Positions 1-10,424 of a stretch of 64,000 bases of DNA are shown here, one piece after another. How positions within the stretch are numbered: position 1 is the stretch's first letter; every line of letters starts with the position of its first letter. The translations under genes were made by a program, and so were the position numbers. This DNA is from Hortaea werneckii (lineage: Eukaryota > Ascomycota > Dothideomycetes > Mycosphaerellales > Teratosphaeriaceae). The DNA lies in NCBI GenBank assembly GCA_037044905.1, contig JBAOKB010000054.1:124001-188000 (forward strand), given 5' to 3'. The notes under the pieces were generated by a model. It did not search any database, was not told the DNA's origin, and saw only the letters and a program-made list of their open reading frames with translations.

Positions 1-799
1 TACGCGTGATTTGCTTAGGCCTGTCTCGCACAGGCACAACTTCCCTACGTCAAGCCCTTGTTGACCTAGGCTTCAGAGACTGTTATCATTACGCGAGCGT
101 CCTGCAAGAAAACCCACGGGATGCGGATCTATGGATTGAAGCCCTGGACGCAAAATTCAAGAGTATTGGCGAGCCTTACACCAAACCCCAATGGGACGCA
201 TTGTTAGGCCACTGTCAGGCAGTGACAGATACACCGTGTACCATTTTCCACGAGGAGCTGCTGACGGCTTACCCGGAGGCCAAAGTCGTGCTGACGGAGC
301 GTGACGATGTGGACCAATGGTTTCGCTCGCAGATGAACACCACCGTCCGCTATTCAAGCGAGCTCTTGCCTAAAACATGGCTTGACAAGCTCAAATCGGC
401 ACTTTTCTCGCCCGTGGATCCAAAGGCTCTACAGTTGGTCCAACTAATTGTATCCCACGCCCCAGTGTGGAAAGAGCTCTGGGCCGACTATCACCAGGGT
501 ACGACTACCGCGAAGAAGGCATACGAGGGGTATAATTCGAAGATCAAGGCTATCGTTCCGAGAGACAGGCTCCTGGTATTCAATGTGAAGGAAGGCTGGG
601 TCCGCTGTGCGAGTTTCTGAATCTGCAGCCACTCGACACACCCTTTCCGAGGCGTAATGATACAGGAGTATTTGTGAGGAATACAAAGGTAGTCTCTGAG
701 TTTACTCGAAAGGCCAGTAGAAAGAATATGGCGATGACGAGCGCTGCCGTTGCTGCATTCGCGATGGCTTTGCTTGCTGGTTGGCAGAGGTGGAAGTGA
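1..799 (+). CDS. Sulfotransferase-like P-loop protein, 5' end outside window, one frame break
   Basis: The reading frame is open to the left edge, so the true start lies outside the window; the GTG at 6 is not a plausible eukaryotic start. The visible N-terminus carries a P-loop-like motif, GLSRTGTTSL, followed by TERDDVDQWF and APVWKELW segments. These are typical of the fungal sulfotransferase-like family often annotated as P-loop NTPase or NAD-dependent epimerase. The frame closes at 620. After KEGW (near 600) the expected conserved segment PLCEFL...DTPFPRRND continues in the +1 alternative frame to a stop at 797-799. The protein would end in a hydrophobic C-terminal tail of roughly 15 residues, a possible membrane anchor. 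One missing base in the GGG run near 598-600 explains this. The family assignment is firm; substrate and sulfotransferase activity are not established. Confidence 0.75.
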
Positions 800-1638
800 C
801 GATGTCTTTGCTGGTCATGCGGCTTCAAGGGAAGCGCTGGCAGATCGGGTTAAGAGTATGGATTTCAATCAGAGGACACGGGTATAATAGCGAATTGACG
901 ACACGAAGGAGATGACTGGGCTTTTTGAAGCGGCAAGATCGCCACGGCTCTTGGGAAAGCTTTCCATCGGTGTGTACAATATCTTGGTCCCTATACGAAG
1001 CGATCTTGGTCCCCACATGAAGCAAGCTTCTCTTGAAGAAGCTTCTGTTGATGGCGTGCATCCCTTCGGTTTAGTTTGTCTTCCTGATCGTCTCATTTTC
1101 AAGCATACGTCGTAGGTGCCGCAGTGCGCGGGAGCCGAAGCAGTGGGTCAATCAACATTGCTCGCGTACATCACCACATCTCGAGCTCCACGGCGTGAAG
1201 ACGATTGGGCGACATGACAGGGAATGATCGATGTTGATTCGGAGGAGCAGCAGTAGGCGACATGGCAGCGTTAGCGGAGTCCGAGGACGCCGAGCGAAAC
1301 TGAGTCCGCAGTATGTATCAAACGTACTAAGTGATTTTTGTATCTTGTTTCTTCAGCAATTACAGCCAATCTTGACCTGATATGGTAAATGTTTCCGATA
1401 TTTGAGATGCTAGAGGCATTTCGCAAGTACAGATGACCCCTAATGATCTCACTATCACAGTCATCGGATGGATGATTTGCACTTCCGATCTTATTGCCGC
1501 CACGCGGATATGTAGCGAACTTCTTGCCTACAGGCATAAGTGAAAGCACATCTCCAATTGTTGGCACCATGTAAGACAGCGATCAGATCGGATTTCTCCG
1601 GCACATCTTTCGCGTCTCCGGACCATTCCCACCACAGC
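800..1638. other. Intergenic region, no gene recognised
   Basis: This stretch lies between the sulfotransferase-like gene and the DHA1 transporter. Only short overlapping ORFs without family resemblance are present. It probably holds the 3' UTR of the first gene and the promoter of the transporter; no specific motif can be supported. Confidence 0.5.
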
Positions 1639-3175
1639 ATGTTAAGATGGCTCATCGGCTCCTCTTCTCGGCGCCCGGCCTTGTTGAAGCTTAGAAGCTC
1701 GAAAACATTCATCATCATCACTATATCGACCGCCGTCTTCACCGACATCTTCGTCTATGGCATTGTTGTCCCAGTATTGCCTTTCGCCTTGACGGAACGC
1801 TCGAATGTCGATTCGGGATCAGTGCAGACATGGATATCCATCTTTCTAGCTGTCTACGGTGCAGCGTTGCTGTTCGCTTCGCCAATCTGTGGATGGTTCG
1901 CAGATCGATCGTCATCTAGACGTATGCCGCTTATGCTGGGTCTACTGGCTTTGGGTGGTTCCACCGCAATGCTGTGTGTTGGTGACAGCATTGGCATCCT
2001 TGCGGCTGGCAGAGTCTTACAGGGGATGAGTGCGGCAGTGGTCTGGGTGGTTGGTCTTGCCCTACTGGTTGACACTGTCGGTCCTGACGGTATCGGGCAG
2101 GCCATGGGCTATGTCGGGATGAGTATGAGTCTGGCTATCTTGGTAGCGCCTTTGCTTGGTGGTATCGTATTCGACCTCGCCGGCTACTATGCTGTTTTTG
2201 CTATGGCTTTCGGATTAATAGCCTTGGACATTGTTCTGCGTCTGGTGATGATTGAGAAAAAGTCTGCGGCCAAATGGCTGTCGCCTACGGAGATTGACGA
2301 GTCAATACCATCGCCGAACGGAAACGAGAAGACAACCCACGCAATTGACCGTCAAAATGACCAAGAGGCAGGCTTAGATGCGAAGACAGGGCCACTTGAG
2401 CAAAGATCATACCGCAATCAACGATGGCAGACCTTTGGACAGCCCTCAATGCCATGCATCACATGAGAAACCAGGAGAGCAGGAATCTTCTTCTCGTAAG
2501 CTGAATAACCGGCTACCAGCTGTAATCTATCTGCTATCCTCACGAAGAGTCCTTTCTGCGATCTGGTGTTGCATAATACAATCCGCCTTCCTTACATCCT
2601 TTGACAGCATACTCCCCCTTTTCGTTCGGGACACTTTCAACTGGGATTCGCTCGGAGCCGGACTCATTTTCCTGCCTATCGTCGTCGTTTCGTTCCTGGG
2701 TCCCCTTGTTGGATGGGCTTGCGACAGAGTCGGTCCAAGATGGTTCGCCACTGCAGGCTTCACTGCATGTTGTCCAGTTCTTATCCTATTACGCCTTGTG
2801 CATGACAACACTCTGCAACAGAAAGTACTGCTCTGCGCTCTACTGGCCTTGTTCGGTCTGACTCAGACGGTGGTCCTGACTCCCATGATGGCAGAGATAA
2901 CGTATGCCGTTGACGCCAAAGCACAGACTCGTCCACCTGGCTTCTTTGGGAAGAACGGGGCATACGCTCAAGCTTACTCGTTGTTCAACATGGCTTGGGC
3001 TGCTGGGAGCATGGTCGGACCGCTCTTAGCTGGTCTGGTGAACCAACGTGCCGGCTGGGGCGTGACTACGATGATACTTGGGATAGTCAGTATAGTAACG
3101 GTGGTTCCTGCTGTGATATGGACTGGTGGTAGCATACGCAAAGAATTGGGACGAAAGCGGGAGAGCAGACAATAA
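1639..3175 (+). CDS. MFS transporter, DHA1 (drug:H+ antiporter) type
   Basis: This is a multi-spanning membrane transporter. The first half contains TM1 starting at ...TFIIITISTAVFTDIF, the loop motif GWFADRSSSRR (MFS motif A, G-x-x-x-D-R-x-x-R), and a GRVLQGMSAAVVWV TM4. The second half starts at NNRLPAVIYLL and has FLGPLVGWACDRVGPRW, a second motif A-like loop. This two-half layout with PVLPF near TM1 matches fungal DHA1 and vesicular-amine-like exporters. ATG 1639 is preferred over the upstream in-frame ATG at 1540, because the extra 33 residues look non-conserved. The two halves are in different frames, the switch falling in the central cytoplasmic loop between about 2350 and 2466. Either a weak 55-bp intron (GT at 2351, AG at 2405) or a single extra base would join them, giving about 490-510 residues. 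The substrate is unknown. Confidence 0.8.
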
Positions 3176-3251
3176 GATACACTCTCAGATATCGAACGAC
3201 GTTTTCACAGGGTTGCAATATGACCATGTCTTCTCATGTCGGCCTCTCCAT

Positions 3252-4453
3252 CTAATCGTCAGCCGGAACTCCGACGATGTCACAGCTCAACTTCCACAAC
3301 TTCTCCTCCGCATCTTCGTTGTACGCATGAGGTGCATAGCCATCAGCCATCATCTCGGCACCTTGGGGCACTGGGCCGCATTCGCCCACTTCCGCCAGGT
3401 AGCGACCTCCATTACCTCCTTCAAAATGAGGAGATACCGCGGCCCAGACGGTCGTTGCTGCGCCTTGTTCTGGCGACTGGATTGAGTCAGTCATGAGCAA
3501 ATCGTACGTTCATCCACGAAACCAACGTACCTTGAAAAAACTTTCCATCAGGCTGTCGAATCCCATTGCTTTAAAGTCGTCTTCGCTCAGATGTCTCCCG
3601 AGTTCCGTCATGATGCTGACACGAGTCAGTAATATCATTGCAGTTAAGCATTCTTCCCTGAACTTACCCTCCTGGATGTACGCTCCAACCGTGCACATTC
3701 TGAGAGCCGTAGTGTCGGTCAATAGAGTTGGCCATGTAGATGTTGGCGGTCTTGCTCTGGCCATAGCTGAGCCACTTATCGTAGTCCTTTTCTAGATTAA
3801 TATCGTCCAGCTTGACGCCGCCAAACCGATGTCCGGCGCTTGAGAGATTGATGACTCGAGAAGTTGTCCCGCTTTCCTTCGCGCTCTGTATCAGCAAAGG
3901 TTTGAGCAGCTGAAAGAGGAGGAAATGCGCAAAGTGGTTGGTGCCGATCTGAAGCTCGAGGCCATCTTTGGTCTTGCTGGGAGGGCAGGCCATAACGCCA
4001 GCATTGTCTATAAAGCGAGTCAGATGTGCACAATGTTGTCTTTGATGGTACTTAGCCTCACTGATGAGCATGTTCAACTGCGAGGACCTCTTTTTGAAGT
4101 CTTCCGCGGCCTTGCGCACGCTCGCAAGTTCATCGAGGTGCAGTTCCAACGCTTCCGGCCGCTGGAGTCCTTTACTCTCGGATTTATTGACTATGTCATC
4201 GATGACCCTTTGCAGCTTTGGAACGTCTCTCGCAGTAAGGAAGAGCTTCGCTCCAAGTCTCATATAGAGCTCGAGCAGTTTCAACGCCAATACCGGAAGA
4301 GCATCCAGTGATTAAGATGGTTCTGTTGGTGAGCTTGCCGTTGGCACCGCAGTCCTTGATGATCTGCAAAGCAGTCGGTCGAGCATCACCTGGGCCTTGC
4401 ACATCCTTGTGCAAATGAGCATATGGCTGGAAAGGGTTCTCTGGAGCAGGCAT
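3252..4453 (-). CDS. Short-chain dehydrogenase/reductase (retinol dehydrogenase/WWOX-like)
   Basis: This is an NAD(P)-dependent oxidoreductase of the classical SDR fold. Visible motifs are the Rossmann TGCSSGIG (TGxxxGxG), NNAG formed across an intron, and the catalytic YGQSK (YxxxK) preceded by the NLSSAGH serine. Three introns resolve cleanly: 4008-4061 (GTGAGG...TATAG), 3616-3667 (GTAAGT...TCAG) and 3477-3530 (GTACGT...CCAG), with CTGAC-type branch sites. The first splice rebuilds LINNAGVM and the second HPGGIMTEL. Exon 1 contains one extra base near 4255: ALYET is followed by GAKLFLTARD only after a +1 shift. Corrected, the protein is about 346 residues. It is divergently transcribed from HPM1 with 338 bp between starts. 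The family is clear; the substrate is not predictable. Confidence 0.85.
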
Positions 4454-4560
4454 TGTAGCAGGATGGTCTCGATGAAGCTTGCTGAGGCAATAAGAGGCAA
4501 TGTGGTGCAGACTGATGATGAGGAAAGAGTGAGACTGCTTGGAGGTGCGTTGCTTTGTCC

Positions 4561-4570
4561 TTTATATATA
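4561..4570 (-). promoter_or_regulatory. TATA-like element upstream of the SDR gene
   Basis: Read on the minus strand this is TATATATAAA, lying about 108 bp upstream of the SDR start codon at 4453 inside the divergent SDR/HPM1 promoter. Position and sequence fit a fungal TATA box. There is no direct evidence of use. Confidence 0.35.
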
Positions 4571-4791
4571 TGTATCTGGCGTCTGCGGCATTAATGCTCA
4601 AATGGCGGAGGTAGGAGGTACGAGGACTCGATGGACTTAAGCGGGCAAGACGCTGAGCGGGGAGGCGGCCGCGCCAAGAGCAGCGAAAGCTCGGAACCTT
4701 CCTTGTCCTTTTACAGCGTCTTTTGCGGCCGCCGGCTTGGATTGGATGCAAGTTGCTTACTCACAGGCATACAGCGATCTGGATTCCTGCC

Positions 4792-5934
4792 ATGGCGTTC
4801 TCTTTCGGCTTTGGCGGCGACGACGACGACGATGTTGCAGACGCGCCTTCGCAAGCCCAGAGTAACACGCAGGCGGCACCTACTCACCAAGCGCCTGCCA
4901 AGCAACACGACCTCCAGGAGCTGGTAGGTAAGCTTGCATCGTTGATCATCCCCATATGTGGACCGCTGACCATGAAGTAGTTGTCAACCCTGCCTGAGCA
5001 TCTCTCATATAGTACCCTCCGGGTAGAGTCGCCGACAGGTCGCGTTTGCTTCTTGCCCAAAACGAGAGCTCTACGATGTCCGAGTACAGCTCCTCCAAGA
5101 AGGCGACACCAACGATGAAGTCATCGATCAATTGGACAAATCTGATATCCGCTCCGGTATTTACGAAGGCGGGTTCAAGACCTGGGAATGTTCTCTCGAC
5201 CTGGCCAGCTTGTTGCTCGACAGAGGGCCTCGAAAAGACATTGACGAGCTGATCAGATGCGATCAGATTGTCGAGGTGAGCATCAACCCGTCCAGATGTC
5301 GTCGAAGACTTCAATACTGACGAAAGATCACAAAGCTCGGCGCGGGTACTGCACTGCCAACACTCGTATTGTATCAACATGCCATAGCTAATGATATTTC
5401 CCTGACGATAACGCTTGCGGACTACAACGATACAGTCTTGCGGCTAGTCACACTGCCCAACATGTTGTTGACGTGGGCCGCTATGAAGGGAGATCTGGGA
5501 TTGTCGGACCTCAACGCAGACAGTCATGGCGATCTGGACTTGTCGCCAGAGACCCTTGAGCGCTTCACCACCGATATGAAGGAGAAAGGCATCTTTTTCA
5601 ACTTTCTTTCTGGATCCTGGTCTTCGGCACTTGCCAAATGTATACCAGCATCGGCGTCCGATATGGGAACCGTCATTCTTGCAGCCGAGACAATCTATAG
5701 CCCTGAATCGACAGAGGCGTTCGTGGAGCTGGTGTGTGAGCTTTTAAAGCGAGTGAAGATGTCGAAAGCAATGCTTGCTGCAAAGAAATGTATTTTGGAG
5801 TGGGAGGGAGCGTGGATGGATTGAAAGCCGCTTGTAGAGACCATGGAGCGGTCGCCTACGAGATTGAGAATCATGGAGTCCCGGGAATGGATGGCGGTGT
5901 TGGCAGAGCACTTGTCGAGATTCAGCTATACTAG
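4792..5934 (+). CDS. HPM1: Protein-histidine N-methyltransferase (Hpm1/METTL18 family)
   Basis: The N-terminus MAFSFGFGGDDDDD matches the MSFSFGF-acidic start typical of yeast Hpm1, which methylates a histidine of ribosomal protein Rpl3. Downstream are the family segments SGIYEGGFKTWECSLDLA, the SAM-binding LGAGTALPTL, ADYNDTVLRLVTLPN, and the C-terminal YFGVGG...GGVGRALVEI. Introns are 4924-4980 (GTAGGT...GTAG) and 5276-5326 (GTGAGC...AAAG, branch TACTGAC). Two opposite single-base breaks occur at A runs: one extra A at 5059-5062 (before RELYDVRVQLL) and one missing A at 5786-5788 (before YFGVGG). Correcting both gives a continuous protein of about 344 residues ending at 5932-5934. The uncorrected frame stops at 5822-5824. 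The clean phase closure argues for sequence error in a functional housekeeping gene. Confidence 0.88.
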
Positions 5935-6764
5935 ACGGTGACAGAACACTGTGAACAATCCACAAGTCTCGCGCAAGAGTCACTTGTCATTAACGTTGAT
6001 CAAGCTTGAGGATTCCCACAGAGTCCTGCACACAGTTGCAACTCTGTGAAACCACCAGTGTCGTGCTCAAGTTACATTTCGAAAGAAACAGATGGGTTCA
6101 GTCGCTCACGCTATGATTTTTCCAAAGAGTTGTGAGGGTCTCATAAAGTTCCGCATATCGATGAAGTACGACGTCTGACGGCTTTCAGACGTAGAACTCC
6201 ATAGGGCTACGAGAATCCTGCTCCAGTTTGGTACCACGATGAACAGTGTGTTTCGAAATAGTCTTTATTCAATCTTCTTCAGATTCTTGAAGACTCCACA
6301 AAGTTTTTCTTACACTATGGCCGTTACGTCGTGTCTCATGTCTCATCTGGCGGCAAGCAAGCTTCCGATCCGGCGGGAGATGGCGATAGGCGACGTTTTG
6401 CCGAGCAGGAATCGAACGGTTTGACGACGGACTAGACAAAACACTCAGTGAGCAGAGGCTGCAAAAGGCATCGTTGTCTACGCCGTGCGCTCTCAAGCTC
6501 GAGGGATCGAAGTCGCTGCAGCGGTCTAGCAACGATGCAGTACAGGTCTCGAGATCATCTTCGCTTTCCCGTCGTGAGTCGCCGGACCCGTGGAGCATTG
6601 CGCGTCGCTATTCTCTCTGCCGCAAATCGTCGGCCTGGTAATGTGTTTATCGGTGAATGCTTAAGGTTGCGAGGTGCAGTCATGGATTCGATGCGCCCAG
6701 ACTTACTTTGAGACGAGCGTGTACATAATCTACCCGTGCAAGGTTTCCAGCACAGAGGTGAGCC
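5935..6764. other. Intergenic lead-in to repeat block
   Basis: No coding sequence was recognised. Scattered copies of words related to CACAAAGT/CACAAAGTT appear from about 6020, for example around 6030 and 6130. They suggest that the left boundary of the repeat block is diffuse. Short ORFs here lack family resemblance. Confidence 0.5.
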
Positions 6765-6985
6765 GGACACAATTTCCCCACAGAGTTGAGGTCCTCACAA
6801 AGTTCCCTTCTCACGAAGTCGAGATTCTCACAAAGTTTGAGGTCCCACGAAGTCCCGTTCTCAAAGTTCCGTTCTCGCAGATTTCCACAAAGTGAGGTTT
6901 CCACAAAGTGAGGTTTCTACAAAGTGAGGCTTTCACAAAGTGAGGTTTCCACAAAGTGAGGTCCACAAGGTGAAGTTCCCACCGA
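6765..6985. repeat. 16-bp tandem repeat (CACAAAGTGAGG core) with degenerate flank
   Basis: Between about 6885 and 6964 the unit CCACAAAGTGAGGTTT recurs at 6885, 6901, 6917, 6933 and 6949. These five copies have an exact 16-bp period, followed by a shorter sixth copy at 6963. The preceding 120 bp contains looser copies of the same words (CACAAAGTT, CACGAAGTC, CTCAAAGTTCC). The array shares the CACAAAGT core with the longer repeats further right. Confidence 0.85.
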
Positions 6986-7349
6986 GTCTCCCTACAGTGA
7001 ATACAAACAAACTCGTACTGTCCTTCTCCTGGGACAAGTGATCAGACGCTCAGAGCCGTTCCGCAAAACCCTAGAGATTGCGCAGTGCAGTCCAGACCTC
7101 AGCGCGCCAAAGTCCGATTCTAAATGAGCGTCAGCTTTCATATTCGAGCATGGTCGCTAGCGAGAGAGAGGCTCTTCATGTAGCGCGCGAGTCCTGTCGA
7201 GTGTCGTTGCCGCAGGCAAGAAGGAGGCCCTTGTGCTGAGTTACGCTCGCGTCTGTCATGTTCTCGCCGGATTCAGCCAACCTGCCATAACTTGATGGGG
7301 ACGCGTCGCACTCGAACATGCAACAGTAGTCAAATGTTAACCTTGATCA
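6986..7349. other. Spacer between short and long repeat arrays
   Basis: No gene and no obvious internal repetition were seen. Base composition is more balanced than in the repeat array to the right. Confidence 0.4.
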
Positions 7350-9830
7350 CCACTATCGTTCTTGTCAGGTTCCGCACACAATTACAACTGTTCTACAAAG
7401 TTACGCGGCGGACTTGACAGGTCCCAGCAGGAATTCAGGCTTCTGCAACTTTGTGCAGAACTTCATAGGTGTTTGTTATGCCTGAAATATTTTGTAGGAA
7501 GCGTATGATGTTCAAGCTCTGGTCTACATCACCGTTCGTTTTCGCACAAAATTACGCGGTGCCTATGAAGTAGTACTATGCATGCATTCTCGAGCTCGCT
7601 GCGGACATACTAAATTTTAGGCGGACTGCCGGGCTTCGACGACTTTGTGCGTAACTCTGCAGGAACTGGTTGTACCTAAAGGTTTTATAGGATGATTATG
7701 ACCTTCGCTCCCTGCTCTACATCCCTGCCTGTTTGCTTACAAAGTTGTATTGTCCCTACAAAGTTGTGCTATATGTGCGCTTTCGAGCGCGAAGTTTGTA
7801 GCAGCGCCTACTATCGCTTTCGGTGTCTTTATAAATCTATTTACGATAACTTCATAGGGATTGCGAATCTTCCAGAGATCTGTGTAGACTTTATCACTAT
7901 CTTGACCCCCTCTGTTATTCCTACTTCATTCCGCACAAAATTCAGTCGATCCTATGGAGTTGTACTCGAGATACGTTGTCGAGCGTCGTCGGGCGCATAG
8001 TCTAGAGCAGCTTAGCAAATGTGCAATAACTTCGTAGACCTTGCGAATTCCTTATAGTTTTATATGAAGCGTATAGACATTTTCATCGTCTCTTGTGTTC
8101 CTACTCAACTCCGCACAAAGTTGGTTTGTCTCTACGAAGTTCTATACACAGATTGTGTTGTTGGTCGCAAAGTTTGGAGCGGCTTAAGCTTAAGTGGATG
8201 AGCTACTTCCTACAACTCTATAAGCAATGCAGATTCTCGAGGCTTGTATAGGAAGTAAATGACTATTAAACTTGTTCATTCTTCTTGACTAGTTGCGCAT
8301 AGGATTGTGTTGATCCTACAATGTTGTGCTCACAAGATGTATCGTCGGACGCATAGTCTAGATCACCTTTAGCTTGGGAGATGTAGTCGTCACTCTGTAC
8401 GGACTGTGACTTCTTGAGAGTTTTGAAGCATACGGATCTGGCCTCAATTCTTATCTTGAATTCCGGAGGTTCCTATTAAGGTTATACTCGACGAGATAGA
8501 TGAAGTGACTCTGCGAAACCGCGATAAATCCGCTTTGCAAGCGAACAACTTCGCAAGCCCTTTGGCAGGCTAGCTTCGCAACTTTGTGAGAACTTCATAG
8601 ATATTCGTATTCTGTACAACCTTTACAGATCAAAGATATAGCATGTTATCTAATCTTACGACTACAAGTGCTTCCCCACAAAGTTATGGCTGTTCCACAA
8701 AGTTATTACAAAATCCGAGGTCGGGCTTGCACTTCTGTAATCGACTTCGCTTTCGTTGGTTTCCTAGGTTGGCTTCGCAACTTTGTGAGAACTTCATAGA
8801 CATTCGTATTCTGCACAAAATTTATAGAAAGAAGATATAGCAATGCATACAATCTAACGACTACAAGTGCTTCCTCACAAAATTATAACGGTCCTACAAA
8901 GTTCTTACAAAATTCGACGTCGGGCTTGCGCTTCTGTAGTCGACTTTGCTTTGTTCGTAGGTAAGCTTTGCAACTTTGTGAGATCTCTATAGGTATTCGT
9001 ATCCTATGTAAAGTTTATAGACATAAGACGTAGCATTTAATCGACTTTTGCGACTAGAAGTGTTTCCGCACAAAATTATGGCTGGTCTACAAAGTTCTCA
9101 CGAAGTTAAGAAGTTACTTAGGTTCGCTTTCGCCTATGGAGTCGACTTTGGAAATTCGTAAGAACTTTATAGATATTAATTTAATAGACATACTTTCTAG
9201 ACCAAAGTTGTAGGGTTTTACCTATTGTTTTGACCGCTACTGCTTTTACAGAAAGTTATTAGTGTCCTACAAAGTTCTTACGAACTTGGTTAGGCTTATA
9301 GAGTACCTATAAAGTCGACTTCGGAGCTTCGTAAGAACTTTGTAGACATTGACATTCGAAACAGACTTTATAGACAAGACATGTAGAGCTTTGTCTATTC
9401 TTTCGATTGCTAGTGCTTTCGCAGCAAGTTATAGCGGTTCTACGAAGTTCTTACGAAGTTGCGAAGTTAGTTGGGCTTCATACCTATGTAGTCGACCTCG
9501 GAACTTTGTAAGAACTTCGTAGACTTTGACATACTGTAAGTGCTTTTAAGAAGGAAGTTGTAGGCCTTTGTTTGTTATATCAACTTTAAGTGCTTCCACA
9601 CAAAATTATAGCCGTTCTATGAAGTTCTCACAAAGTTGCGAGGTAGCCTGCAAAGCCTATGGATCACGTGACTTTACATAGGCGACTCCCAAACTTCGTT
9701 ACAACTTCATAAACATTCATTTTCCATTCAGATTTTGTAGAAGAGACTTGTAGATTCAAACCTACCGCTTCGATTGCAGGTGTCTCGGTCCATAATTTGA
9801 CTTGCGTTGCAAAGTTGTGCGATATCGCGA
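7350..9830. repeat. Degenerate tandem array, units of about 170-200 bp with internal inverted arms
   Basis: The module CCGCACAAAATTAyrGC-n-CTACAAAGTT recurs near 7368, 7540, 7733, 7925, 8108, 8290, 8460 (weak), 8671, 8868, 9065, 9243, 9415, 9593 and 9785. That gives about 13 units spaced 172-211 bp apart. Each well-preserved unit carries a left arm like CTACAAAGTTCTTACGAAGTT, a spacer of roughly 40-60 bp, and a right arm like AACTTTGTAAGAACTTCGTAG. The right arm is the near-perfect reverse complement of the left (20 of 21 positions in the unit at 9439-9521). After the right arm come GACATTCGTATTCTG and TTTATAGA-like words. The array is AT-richer than neighbouring genes and has no long ORF. 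No terminal repeats, transposase or reverse transcriptase motif was seen, so it is called a satellite-like array, not a transposon. Confidence 0.8.
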
Positions 9831-10424
9831 ACTTCTGCGACCCCTTTGCGTAGGCTTGGCGTCAAGAGGCGAGGTCGGAGAGCTTTCCTATTACATGGAT
9901 GATTCGAGGTCGACTTCATCATTTGATCTATCTTTTGACCCCTGACATGAGTATCAAAGTGCGGTGTGGACATCATAAGTCGTCCAATGGTCTGAGCCGA
10001 ACGAAACATGTAGTCCTCTTAGTTTGAGCATCATCGATTGCAAGAGACAATGCCCAATAACAGAGTGGCACGCATGAGGGTGGACATCTTGATTGTTGAT
10101 GTTGCTTCATATTCAAGGAAAACCCATGAACGGTGGAAAAGTCAACGCGAGTTTGAAAGCTCATTTGACGTCTCGTTAAGCATCGATCGACACCTTTTCG
10201 ATAACGTTGAATATGGACTGTTTGGACTCGAGCGAATTGATTTGGGACTTTCATACATGAACAGAAAAGTACGGCATGATCGACCAAACTACCACCGCTA
10301 TAAACAAGATACGTGAATGGCCAGCCTGGTTCGCATCGACTGCAATGCCAATAGCATCTGTCTGCAACGTAGTGCATAATCGCCGACTGGCGACGTTTGT
10401 TCCACATGCACAATGTGCGGGACA
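9831..10424. other. Intergenic region right of the repeat array
   Basis: The sequence between the last repeat unit and the stop of the ACS transporter holds no recognised gene. A 150-codon minus-strand ORF here (9973-10425) lacks family resemblance and is probably chance. Confidence 0.45.

Noticed and set aside
1540..3175. Start of the DHA1 transporter at ATG 1540
   Set aside because: The extra 33 residues are not transporter-like, and ATG 1639 places the N-terminus at the usual distance from TM1.
1..6000. Block of pseudogenes at the left end
   Set aside because: Breaks there are single-base, often in homopolymers, and the same pattern hits essential genes elsewhere in the window, so sequence error is the simpler explanation.
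6395..6425. tRNA-like T-loop word (minus strand GTTCGATTC) suggesting a tRNA gene
   Set aside because: No matching D-arm, anticodon arm or acceptor stem could be built around it.
7350..9830. Long terminal repeat or DNA transposon interpretation of the repeat block
   Set aside because: No paired long terminal repeats, target-site duplication, transposase or reverse-transcriptase motifs were found; only tandem units with internal inverted arms.
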